This document shows, one piece after another, positions 55,096 to 62,744 of a stretch of DNA of 64,000 bases. Source of the stretch: Paraburkholderia sabiae (GTDB lineage: Bacteria > Pseudomonadota > Gammaproteobacteria > Burkholderiales > Burkholderiaceae); the NCBI RefSeq assembly GCF_030412785.1, contig NZ_CP125295.1, positions 1,054,001 through 1,118,000 of the forward strand, written 5' to 3'. The notes under the pieces were generated by a model, which was not told where the DNA came from, did not search any database, and saw nothing but the letters and a program-made list of their open reading frames with translations. A program made the translations under genes and the position numbers. Every line of letters begins with the position of its first letter. Position 1 is the stretch's first letter.

Positions 55096-56274
55096 TTACG
55101 ACTGCGCCACGCGACGGCGCACATAGTGGTTGAACAGCACCGCGATCAGCAGCATCACGCCGAGGAACACGCGGAACCAGTCGGAACTGACGTTCGTATA
55201 GGTGATGCCGATCTGCACGACGCCGAAGATCAGCGCGCCGAAGCACGCGCCCACTACCGAGCCATAACCGCCCGTCAGCAGCGTGCCGCCGATCACCGCG
55301 GCGATGATCGCTTCGAATTCTTTTTGCAGGCCGCGGTCGGCGGCAGCGGAACCGATGTCGCACACCTGCAGCACGGCGAACAGGCACGAGCAGAAGGCCG
55401 TCAGCACGAAGAGGGAAATCTTCACGCGGCGCACGGGCACGCCGACATTCTTCGCGGCATTCGCATCGCCGCCGACGGCGAGCACCCAGTTGCCGTAGCG
55501 CGTCTTCGCGAGGACGAACGCACCCACAGCGGCCAATGCGAACCACCACAGCAGCACTTTGGGAATGCCGGGGACGAGCGGCTGGCCGTTGTCGAGCAGC
55601 GAGCCGATGCCCATGTGCGCGAGGCTCGTGAAGAGGCCGTGCAGCGCGACGCCATGAAACAGGAAGTTGGTCACGGCATCAGCCTGCGCGAGATCGCCGA
55701 CACCGGAGATGATCGTGCGGTCCGCGACCATGATCGACAGCGCGAGCGTCAGGCCGCGCAGAATGAAGAGGAACGCGAGCGTCACGATGAACGACGGCAG
55801 GCGCGTGCGCATCACGAGATAGCCGTTCAGTGCGCCGAGCGCCATCGAGCCTGCGAACGCGAAGATGATGGACGCCCAGATCGGCCAGTGAAAATAGACG
55901 GCGGGAATCGCGACCATCATGCCCGCGAAGCCGATCATCGAGCCTATGGAAAGATCGAACTCGCCGGCGATCATCAGCAGACACGCGCCGACGGCGAGAA
56001 TGCCGAGATACGCGGACACCTGCGACCAGTTCATCACGCCGTCGAGGTTGAACATGCCCGAGCTGCCCGCCGTGAGCGCGAACACGAGGAAGACCAGCAC
56101 GGTGCCCGAGATCGCGGCGAATTCCGGCCGGTTCAGCACATGGCCGAAGAACGATTCCTTGCGGATGCGTTCGTCAGCGGGGTTCGCCGGTGCGGTGGAT
56201 TGCGCGGTGGCGTCCGACGCGTCGTTCGGTGCGTCGTGACCATGCGATGGAAAGTGTTTGCCGGCTACGCCCAT
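55096..56274 (-). CDS. Sugar (probable myo-inositol) ABC transporter permease
   Basis: A 392-residue permease of the RbsC family. A long hydrophilic N-terminus (about 1-45) precedes ten or so membrane helices. The motif IAGEFDLSIGSMIGFAGMMVA and the coupling loop NYG/RYGNWVLAVGGDANAAKNVGVPVRRVKISLFVLTAFCSCLFAVL are typical. The start at 56274 is chosen because GGAG lies 5 nt upstream; an in-frame ATG at 56292 is the alternative. It is preceded in the transcript by a strong stem-loop that separates it from the binding-protein gene. Confidence 0.9.
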   Translation of the reverse strand: MGVAGKHFPSHGHDAPNDASDATAQSTAPANPADERIRKESFFGHVLNRPEFAAISGTVLVFLVFALTAGSSGMFNLDGVMNWSQVSAYLGILAVGACLLMIAGEFDLSIGSMIGFAGMMVAIPAVYFHWPIWASIIFAFAGSMALGALNGYLVMRTRLPSFIVTLAFLFILRGLTLALSIMVADRTIISGVGDLAQADAVTNFLFHGVALHGLFTSLAHMGIGSLLDNGQPLVPGIPKVLLWWFALAAVGAFVLAKTRYGNWVLAVGGDANAAKNVGVPVRRVKISLFVLTAFCSCLFAVLQVCDIGSAAADRGLQKEFEAIIAAVIGGTLLTGGYGSVVGACFGALIFGVVQIGITYTNVSSDWFRVFLGVMLLIAVLFNHYVRRRVAQS

Positions 56275-56422
56275 GATGTCTCCAATGTCCATGCATTCAG
56301 CTCTGACGCGCGGTTTCACTCGTGAGAGTGGCGAGAGACGCGCGGAAAGCCGGTGAAGATCGCGGTCGGGGCGCCCGACGATGGCGGCTGTCATCGCACA
56401 AAAAAAAGCGTGCAAAGGTCCG

Positions 56423-56451
56423 CCGGGGTCGCGCGATGCTGGCGCGCCCGG
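56423..56451 (-). promoter_or_regulatory. Stem-loop between the binding-protein and permease genes
   Basis: ccggg and cgcgc (56423-56434, 2-nt bulge) pair with gcgcg and cccgg (56442-56451) around a 7-nt loop, with no T tract. It parallels the stem-loops between pstS and pstC and may protect the binding-protein mRNA. This is inferred from position and structure only. Confidence 0.45.
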
Positions 56452-56481
56452 TACCGCGTATTGGCTAAAGAAGTCAGTCCG

Positions 56482-57537
56482 TCAGCGGTACTGGCCCGCG
56501 TACTTGATGACCTTGTCGATATTCGCCTTCGTGATGAAGCCCGGACCGGAACGGATGTTCTTCGGCCCATACGACGGCTCGAGGCCGTAAGTTTGCAGAC
56601 GCTCCTTGAACTTCGGATTGGCCTGCAGGATCTGCCGGATCTTCGTCGGATCGGTCGTGTGTTCTTTCTTCACGATCGCCAGCACGGCGACGGCGATATA
56701 GCCTTGCAGATACGGCTGCTGATCGATCGCGAACTGGATCGTGCCGTCCTGGATGCCCTTCGCGATGTCGTCCGAGAAGTCGAACGTGGCGAAGTAGATT
56801 TTGCCCGCGAGGCCCATCTGCTGCACGGCCTTGATCGTCGCCGAAGCGGGCGTCGGTCCGAGCGTCAGGATCGCGCCCGTCTTCGGATGGTTGCGCAGAT
56901 AGGCGCTGACCTTCGACTGGATTTCCGTCGGGTCCTGGCCCGAATCGATCGTGGAGGTCTTGTAGTTCACGCCGAGCGCATCCGCGAAACCGCGGCAACG
57001 CTCGAACGACACGACGTTGGTCGCGAAGTGGTTCACGCACAGGAACGACTTCACGCCGGCAGCCTTGGCTTTTTCGCCCGCTGCCTTGCCCGCCACGTAT
57101 TCAGGCTGGCCGATGTGCATGATCGCGCCGAGTTGCGCGCTCTGTTCTTCCGTGCCCGAGTTGATCGTGACGAGCGGAATCTTCTTGCCCGTGACCTTGC
57201 CGAGCGAGCTCTTCAGCACGTCGAAATCGGCGATGGTCACGATCACGCCGTCATAGTTGCGCGCGGCCGCCTGCTCGATCAGGCGCGACATGTCGGCGAG
57301 ATCGCCGTTGGGCGGGTTGCGGTAGTCGGTTTCGACGTTGAAATCTTCGTCGGCCTGCTTGATCGCATTCTTGATGGTGTTCCACCACGAGTCGGAGTCC
57401 GGCGCGTGGCTGATCAGCACGAACTTCGCGTCCGCCGCCTGCGCCGTCGATGCCGCCGTCATCGCGCCGATGCCCGCCGCCAGCGTCAGCGCTGCTGCCA
57501 GAACCTTGAACGAAGCCTTGCCTTTGCAAAGTCTCAT
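56482..57537 (-). CDS. Sugar (probable myo-inositol) ABC transporter substrate-binding protein
   Basis: A 351-residue periplasmic receptor of the ribose-binding/LacI-like fold. The signal peptide is cleaved near AQA-ADA (about 35). The domain starts KFVLISHAPDSDSWWNTIKNAIKQADEDF and has VTIADFDVLKSSL, LVTINSGTEEQSA, NHFATNVVSFERCRGFADAL and FATFDFSDDIAKGIQDGTIQFAIDQQPYLQGYIAV, the hinge-type segments of this family. GGAG 3 nt before the ATG at 57537 decides the start. First gene of the inositol operon, reading away from the RpiR regulator. Confidence 0.9.
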   Translation of the reverse strand: MRLCKGKASFKVLAAALTLAAGIGAMTAASTAQAADAKFVLISHAPDSDSWWNTIKNAIKQADEDFNVETDYRNPPNGDLADMSRLIEQAAARNYDGVIVTIADFDVLKSSLGKVTGKKIPLVTINSGTEEQSAQLGAIMHIGQPEYVAGKAAGEKAKAAGVKSFLCVNHFATNVVSFERCRGFADALGVNYKTSTIDSGQDPTEIQSKVSAYLRNHPKTGAILTLGPTPASATIKAVQQMGLAGKIYFATFDFSDDIAKGIQDGTIQFAIDQQPYLQGYIAVAVLAIVKKEHTTDPTKIRQILQANPKFKERLQTYGLEPSYGPKNIRSGPGFITKANIDKVIKYAGQYR

Positions 57538-57656
57538 TGTCTCCACCTTTGTCTGTTCGTATTTGAGGGGAGCGTCTGACGCTTTGCGAGGTGATGCCGG
57601 CTCGCCGTTGCGTCATCGCTCAGGACCAAGAGTAGGCCAGTTTTTCGAGACGTGCA

Positions 57657-57669
57657 ATGAAAATTTCAT
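57657..57669. promoter_or_regulatory. Palindromic operator-like site in the iol divergent promoter
   Basis: ATGAAA-A-TTTCAT is a 13-bp palindrome about 120 nt upstream of the binding-protein ATG and 150 nt before the regulator ATG. It is a candidate secondary operator for the RpiR regulator; it resembles, but does not match, the GGAA-N6-TTCC pattern. Confidence 0.4.
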
Positions 57670-57680
57670 GTCAAAGAAAA

Positions 57681-57700
57681 AATGGAAAATCCATTCCATT
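57681..57700. promoter_or_regulatory. Candidate IolR operator GGAA-N6-TTCC
   Basis: AATGGAA (57681-57687), AATCCA, TTCCATT (57694-57700) is a perfect 7-bp inverted repeat with a 6-nt spacer. The core GGAA-N6-TTCC is the motif reported for RpiR-type IolR in rhizobial inositol genes. It lies in the divergent interval between the importer operon and the regulator, where it could control both. Confidence 0.6.
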
Positions 57701-57819
57701 TGCTTTCGGTTCTGCCTATACTCCGCAACGTCGGGACAGTGCATTTCCGTTCGTTTGCGTTCTGCGAAACGCGTTTCGGGTGCGGTTTTGCGCTGCAAAA
57801 AAACACAGAGGTCAGCGCC

Positions 57820-58701
57820 ATGCCGGAAGACAGCACAGAAGAGTTGCCGAGCGTCGAAGAATTGATGCAGCGCATCGCGGAGAACTACGAGTCGTTGCCG
57901 CGTCAGTTGAAGAGCGTCGCGACGTATCTCGAGCAGCATCGTTCGAGCGTGATGGTCGATCGCACCAGCGACATCGCGGCGAGTTGCGGCGTGCATCCGT
58001 CCGCCGTGGTGCGCTTCGCGCAGCGTTTCGGTTTCTCGGGCTTTTCCGATCTGCAGGCGGTGTTCCGTCAGGCGTACACGACGCAGGGCGGTTCGGCGCA
58101 GAGCTATCAGCAGCGCATCCGCAAGCTGATCGACGAGAAGCCTGGGCGGCTGTCGGGCGGCAGTGTCGCGCGGGAATTCGTGGCCGCGTGCCGCGACGGT
58201 CTGGACGAACTCGAAGGCTCGCTCGACGACGCGCAGTTCGACGCCGCCGTGAAGATGCTGCAGCAGGCGGACAACATCTATGTGATCGGCGTGCGGCGCT
58301 CGTTTCCCGTCGCGAGCTACATCGTCTACGCGTTGCAGCACACGCCGAAGCGCGTGCATCTGGTGTCGGGATTCGGCGGGATGTATCGCGAGCAGATTCG
58401 CAGCGTGAAGAAGGGCGATGTCGTGATCGCGATCAGCTTCGCGCCGTACGGCAAGGAGACGCAGTATTGCCTGCGCGTCGCGCATCACCATCAGGCGAAG
58501 ACGCTCGTCATTACGGATAGCCAGCTATCGCCGCTCGCGCGCTATGCGAGCACGCAGCTGTATGTGAAAGAGGGCAGCGCGTTTGCGTTCCGCTCGCTGA
58601 CCAGCACGATCTGCCTGTGCCAGGCGCTGTTCATCGCGCTCGCGTACAAGCTCGAATTGAACGTAGAAGAGTCGACAGACACTGGAGGATACGATGACTG
58701 A
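57820..58701 (+). CDS. iolR: RpiR-family regulator of inositol catabolism
   Basis: A 293-residue regulator: N-terminal HTH_6 domain (about 10-85, with VATYLEQHRSSVMVDRTSDIAASCGVHPSAVVRFAQRFGFSGFSDLQ) and C-terminal SIS sugar-phosphate domain (about 125-270, NIYVIGVRRSFPVASYIVYAL, GDVVIAISFAPYGKET, AKTLVITDSQLSPLA). The start at 57820 follows AGAGG; upstream in-frame ATG 57682 lies inside the proposed operator and is unlikely. Position at the head of iolG and divergent from the importer supports control by an inositol-derived sugar phosphate. Confidence 0.9.
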   Translation: MPEDSTEELPSVEELMQRIAENYESLPRQLKSVATYLEQHRSSVMVDRTSDIAASCGVHPSAVVRFAQRFGFSGFSDLQAVFRQAYTTQGGSAQSYQQRIRKLIDEKPGRLSGGSVAREFVAACRDGLDELEGSLDDAQFDAAVKMLQQADNIYVIGVRRSFPVASYIVYALQHTPKRVHLVSGFGGMYREQIRSVKKGDVVIAISFAPYGKETQYCLRVAHHHQAKTLVITDSQLSPLARYASTQLYVKEGSAFAFRSLTSTICLCQALFIALAYKLELNVEESTDTGGYDD

Positions 58702-59713
58702 AGTGGCAGGCAAGACGATCGACGTGGCAGTGTTCGGCGCGGGGCGCATCGGCAAGATTCATGCGTCCAATCTCGCGCGGCAGCCGGGCGTGCGGCTCAA
58801 GTATGTGGTCGACGTGAATCGCGAGGCGGCGGCAGCGCTCGCCGCGCAATACGGCGCGCAGGTGGCCGATATCGACGGCGCGATGGGCGATGCGTCGGTC
58901 GGCGCGACGGTGATCTGTTCGAGCACCGACACGCACGCCGATCTGATCCTGCAATCGGCGGCGCAGAAGAAGCACGTGTTCTGCGAGAAGCCCGTCGATC
59001 TGACGCTGGAACGCGCGCGCGCCTGCGCCGATGCCGTCGCGAAGGCGGGCGTCGTGTGCATGATCGGCTTCCAGCGCCGCTTCGATCCGACGTTCGCGGC
59101 GCTGAAGGCGCGCATCGATGCGGGCGAAATCGGCACGCCGGAAATGCTCGTCGTGACGAGCCGCGATCCGGGCGCGCCGCCCGTCGAGTACATCAAGCAC
59201 TCGGGCGGCATTTTCAAGGACATGCTGATTCACGACTTCGACATCTTCCGCTGGATTCTCGACGACGACGCGGAGACCGTGCACGCGACGGGCAGTTGTC
59301 TGTCCGATCCGGCGATCGCCGAGGCGGGTGATATCGGTTCGACGGCGGTGACGATCCGCACGAAACGCGGCCGACTTTGCCAGATCAATACGGCGCGGCG
59401 TGCCGCGTATGGCTATGACCAGCGCTTCGAAGTGCTCGGCAGCGAAGGGATGCTGCAGGCGGGCAACGTGCGTCCGACGGAAGTGACGGCGTATTCGAAG
59501 TCGGCCGTATCGAGCGACGTGCCGGAGCACTTCTTTCTCGAACGTTATCGCGCTGCGTACGCGCTCGAAATCGCGCATTTCTTCGAAGCCGTCACGCAAG
59601 GCAAGCCGGTGCGCACGACAGTCGCCGACGGCATGAAGGCGCTCGAACTCGCCGAAGCCGCGACGCGTTCGTGGCGCGAAGGCCGCGCGGTGAAGCTCAA
59701 CGAGGCGCTGTGA
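58694..59713 (+). CDS. iolG: Inositol 2-dehydrogenase IolG
   Basis: Oxidises myo-inositol to 2-keto-myo-inositol with NAD. The 339-residue Gfo/Idh/MocA protein has the Rossmann motif VFGAGRIGKIHASNLA (about 10-26), the FCEKPVDLTLERA segment with catalytic Lys (about 97) and HDFDIFRWIL with the active-site Asp/His pair. AQKKHVFCEKPVDL and GFQRRFDPTFAALK are typical of bacterial IolG. It overlaps the regulator gene by 8 nt and the next dehydrogenase by 1 nt (TGATG). Confidence 0.92.
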   Translation: MTEVAGKTIDVAVFGAGRIGKIHASNLARQPGVRLKYVVDVNREAAAALAAQYGAQVADIDGAMGDASVGATVICSSTDTHADLILQSAAQKKHVFCEKPVDLTLERARACADAVAKAGVVCMIGFQRRFDPTFAALKARIDAGEIGTPEMLVVTSRDPGAPPVEYIKHSGGIFKDMLIHDFDIFRWILDDDAETVHATGSCLSDPAIAEAGDIGSTAVTIRTKRGRLCQINTARRAAYGYDQRFEVLGSEGMLQAGNVRPTEVTAYSKSAVSSDVPEHFFLERYRAAYALEIAHFFEAVTQGKPVRTTVADGMKALELAEAATRSWREGRAVKLNEAL

Positions 59714-60735
59714 TGAGCGGCGGACCATTGCGGGTCGGTATCGTCGGGTTGGGGCGGCTTGGCAAGCGGCACGCGGAGAACCTCGCGTACCGCGTGTCGG
59801 GCGCGGCGCTCGTGGCCGCGTGCAGTCCCGTCGAAGCCGAGCGCGAGTGGGCGCGCAACGCGCTGCCCGCGCCGCGTCTTTACGACGATTACGCCGCGTT
59901 GCTCGACGATCGCGATGTGGATGCCGTGTGGCTCGTCACGCCGTCCGCGCTGCACGCGCAGCAGATCGTCGATGCGTTGCGTGCGGGCAAGCATGTGTTC
60001 TGCGAGAAGCCGCTGTCGCTGGATCTTGCCGAGTGCGAGCGCGTGATCGCCGAGTCGCAGCGTCATCCGCAGTTGCAGGCGACGATCGGCTTCATGCGCC
60101 GTTTCGATCCCAGCTATCGCGACGCGTTCGAGAAGATCGAGGCGGGCGCGATCGGCCGTCCGTTCATGGTGCGTTCGCAGACTTGCGACCAGAACGATCC
60201 CGAGGGCTTTTTCGTGCGCTTTGCGCCGACGTCAGGCGGCATTTTTCTCGACTGCACGGTGCACGATATCGACGTCGCGCGCTGGCTGCTCGGCATGCCG
60301 AAGGTGAAGCGCGTATATGCGAGCGGCGTGATTGCGCTGCACGAAGGCTTGCGGGAGTTCGGCGATGTCGACAACGGCGTGGCGATCTGCGAGTTCGAGG
60401 GAGGGCGGATGGCGATGTTCTACGCGTCGCGGACGCTGGCGCATGGCAACGACACGGGCAGCGAAGTGATCGGTACGGCGGGCGCGCTGTATGTCGGGCG
60501 CAATCCGCGTCTGAATCGCGTAGAAATCGCGGATGCGAGCGGTATCCGCAACGAGTGCACGCCGACGTTCTTCGATCGCTTCGAGGACGCGTTCCTGCAT
60601 GAAGCGCGGGCGTTCGTCGCGGCTGTCAGGGAAGGGCGGCAAAGCGGGGCGACGTTGGCCGACGCGATGGAGGCGACGCGGATTGGTTTTGCGTTGCGTG
60701 AATCGCTTTCGAGCGGGCAGGCCGTCGACCTGTGA
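59713..60735 (+). CDS. Second Gfo/Idh/MocA oxidoreductase (inositol-like substrate)
   Basis: A 340-residue paralogue of the preceding gene. It shows VGIVGLGRLGKRHAENLAYRV (about 8-28), GKHVFCEKPLSLDLAECERVI with the catalytic Lys, IGFMRRFDPSYRDAFEKIEAGAIG and HDIDVARWLLG. Coupling to iolG by a TGATG junction says it acts in the same pathway; oxidation of another inositol isomer (scyllo- or D-chiro-inositol) is a reasonable inference but not shown. Its last ~30 codons use more G/T-ending triplets, as does the following tusA-like gene. Confidence 0.85.
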   Translation: MSGGPLRVGIVGLGRLGKRHAENLAYRVSGAALVAACSPVEAEREWARNALPAPRLYDDYAALLDDRDVDAVWLVTPSALHAQQIVDALRAGKHVFCEKPLSLDLAECERVIAESQRHPQLQATIGFMRRFDPSYRDAFEKIEAGAIGRPFMVRSQTCDQNDPEGFFVRFAPTSGGIFLDCTVHDIDVARWLLGMPKVKRVYASGVIALHEGLREFGDVDNGVAICEFEGGRMAMFYASRTLAHGNDTGSEVIGTAGALYVGRNPRLNRVEIADASGIRNECTPTFFDRFEDAFLHEARAFVAAVREGRQSGATLADAMEATRIGFALRESLSSGQAVDL

Positions 60736-60846
60736 TCGTCGTGGGCGCGTCCGGGTTTTCGCGGCCTGGGCGCGCTTTGTGTGCTTACGTTAAAATTTGA
60801 GCCTTCTGCATGGCGCTGAGTGCGCCGCCTCGGAAGGTCATCGTCG

Positions 60847-61083
60847 ATGGAAATTCAGATTCACAAGGAAGTGGACGCGCGCGGGCTGAAATGCCCGTTG
60901 CCGATTCTGCGCGCCAAGAAGGCGCTGGCTGATATGGAAAGCGGTCAGATTCTTAAAGTGCTGGCTACGGATCCCGGCTCGCAGCGGGATTTTGCTGCTT
61001 TTTCCAAGCAGACAGGGAATGAAATCGTCGATAGCTCGACGATGCCGGATAAGGTTTTTGTGTTTTTGATGCGGCGGCGTTGA
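60847..61083 (+). CDS. TusA-family sulfurtransferase-like protein
   Basis: A 78-residue TusA/SirA/YedF-type protein. EVDARGLKCPLPILRAKKALADM contains the CPxP motif with the persulphide-forming cysteine (Cys16). Such proteins relay sulphur for tRNA thiolation, molybdenum cofactor or other pathways; the partner is unknown here. The ATG at 60847 fits the family N-terminus. The gene has T-rich codon usage in its 3' half and ends 9 nt before element D. Confidence 0.9.
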   Translation: MEIQIHKEVDARGLKCPLPILRAKKALADMESGQILKVLATDPGSQRDFAAFSKQTGNEIVDSSTMPDKVFVFLMRRR

Positions 61084-61092
61084 AGGGTTTTT

Positions 61093-61680
61093 GTCTGCGA
61101 CGCTAGTCGCCAGTTTTTGCTTTTTTGCTTTTTGCTTTTTGCTTTGGCTGCGGTGGCATCCGCGAATTCGTTTCGGTGCTTCAGGCGTTGCCCCTGTGCG
61201 GGGCGGCACCTACTTTTCTTTGCCGCGGCAAAGAAAAGTAGGCAAAAGAAAGCCGCTTTTGTACCTCCGGTGCCCGCCAGGGCAGCGCCGCGGCATGCCG
61301 CAGTTGAGCTGTCGCGCAGCGACCCCCGCACTCTGTAGAAAGCCCGCAGTTAACTGCGCACGGCGCGAAAGCACACACACAGTCTGAGCACATACCGCCG
61401 CAATCAACCGACGGCAAACGCACAAAAACAAGCCGACCGAATGTGCTCCAAGTGGATGTCTTTTTTCGCGCCGCGCGCGGCTGACTGCGGGCTTTCTACG
61501 AAGTGTTGGCGGCGCTGTGCGACCGCTCAAAGAAACGTGTGCCGTAGCGTTATCCTGGCCGGCACCGGAGGTTTGAAGCGGCTTTCTTTTGCCTACTTTT
61601 CTTTGCCGCTGCAAAGAAAAGTAGGTGCCGCCCCGCACAGGGGCAACACTAGCAAACCGATACGAATTCGCGGATGCCAG
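61093..61680 (-). repeat. Large palindromic intergenic element, copy D (reversed, right end degenerate)
   Basis: Fourth copy, between the TusA-like gene and convergent galU. The left end gtctgcgacgctagtcgcca is intact (61093-61112). Hairpin arms are at 61209-61223 with 61228-61242 and near 61592-61625. The core reads ccgaccgaatgtgc (61433-61446), the reverse complement of copies A-C, so this copy is inverted. The right terminal sequence is lost; in its place gatgccagc is repeated three times (about 61673-61716). A separate terminator then precedes the galU stop. Confidence 0.85.
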
Positions 61681-61719
61681 CGAACGAGGATGCCAGCGAA
61701 ATCGCTGGATGCCAGCAAC

Positions 61720-61753
61720 AAAAAGAAAAAAGCCGTCGCGAGACACGACGGCT
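61720..61753 (-). terminator. Intrinsic terminator of galU
   Basis: Read on the minus strand, AGCCGTCG (61753-61746) pairs with CGACGGCT (61738-61731), followed by TTTTTTCTTTTT (complement of 61719-61730). It lies about 40 nt after the galU stop, between the gene and element D. Confidence 0.8.
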
Positions 61754-61790
61754 GTGATGCAAAAAACAAAGCCTGCTGCAGGCAAAAACC

Positions 61791-62672
61791 TCAACCTTCC
61801 AGCACAGGCGACCGAGTCCGCAAATACTCTTCGAAGTCGGCAGCGACTTCAGGATGCCGCAAGGCAAACTCAACAGTAGCTTTCAGATATCCAAGCTTGC
61901 TACCGCAGTCAAACCGCGTGCCGTGGTACTTATAAGCAAGAACCTGCTCATCAGCGAGCAGCGACTGAATCGCATCCGTAAGCTGCAACTCACCACCCGC
62001 ACCAGGCTTCAACGCGCGGATATGATCGAAAATCCGCGGCTTCAGCACATAACGCCCGACCACGCCCAGGTTAGACGGCGCAACCTCAGGCGCCGGCTTC
62101 TCGACGATGCCCGACATCTTGATGATCGCGTCTTCCCACTCCTTGCCGTCGACGATACCGTACGACTTCGTCTCCGACGGCGGAATCTCTTCGACGCCGA
62201 TCACCGAGCTGTGATAGTGATCGAACACCTCGATCATCTGCTGCATCACGGGCGGCTTGCCGTACAGCAAGTCGTCTGCAAGGATCACCGCGAACGGGTT
62301 GTCGCCCACCAGCTTTTCCGCGCACAGCACAGCGTGGCCAAGACCCAACGCTTCCGGCTGACGCACGTAGAAACAGTCCACATGGCTCGGCTTGATGCTG
62401 CGGACCAGTTCCAGCAGCTTCGCCTTGCCGCGCGCTTCCAGTTCAGCCTCGATTTCGTACGACTTGTCGAAGTGATCTTCGATCGCGCGCTTGCTGCGGC
62501 CCGTCACGAAGATCATTTCGGTGATGCCGGCCGCCATCGCTTCCTCGACAGCGTACTGAATCAGCGGCTTGTCGACGATCGGCAGCATCTCCTTCGGGCT
62601 GGCCTTGGTGGCAGGGAGGAAGCGGGTGCCGAGACCCGCGACCGGAAAGACTGCCTTTGTAACTTTTAGCAT
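61791..62672 (-). CDS. galU: UTP--glucose-1-phosphate uridylyltransferase GalU
   Basis: Makes UDP-glucose for capsule, LPS and other glycans. The 293-residue enzyme begins [43 protein letters not shown], the nucleotidyltransferase signature, and has [35 protein letters not shown] plus [17 protein letters not shown]-terminal [18 protein letters not shown] is typical of GalU. It lies 72 nt downstream of valS. Its 3' end has A/T-ending codons like other genes next to the palindromic elements. Confidence 0.95.
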   Translation of the reverse strand: MLKVTKAVFPVAGLGTRFLPATKASPKEMLPIVDKPLIQYAVEEAMAAGITEMIFVTGRSKRAIEDHFDKSYEIEAELEARGKAKLLELVRSIKPSHVDCFYVRQPEALGLGHAVLCAEKLVGDNPFAVILADDLLYGKPPVMQQMIEVFDHYHSSVIGVEEIPPSETKSYGIVDGKEWEDAIIKMSGIVEKPAPEVAPSNLGVVGRYVLKPRIFDHIRALKPGAGGELQLTDAIQSLLADEQVLAYKYHGTRFDCGSKLGYLKATVEFALRHPEVAADFEEYLRTRSPVLEG

Positions 62673-62744
62673 GTGTGTACCCTGCTTCCTCTGGTTTGGG
62701 ATGCGCGCCGACGCCGGATGGCGCGACGCGCATGGGTCGTCGAA

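Noticed and set aside
57682..57819. Upstream ATG at 57682 as the start of the RpiR regulator
   Set aside because: It would place the coding start inside the proposed operator and add 46 residues with no resemblance to RpiR proteins. The ATG at 57820 has a ribosome site and a family-like N-terminus.
6927..61680. Interpretation of the palindromic elements as insertion sequences
   Set aside because: No transposase frame, no consistent flanking direct repeats, and placement tied to convergent stop codons. Kept as repeats; a non-autonomous element mobilised in trans cannot be excluded.
61673..61716. Three gatgccagc units as a CRISPR or minisatellite
   Set aside because: Units are only 9 nt with irregular spacing and no spacers; best seen as decay at the right end of element D.
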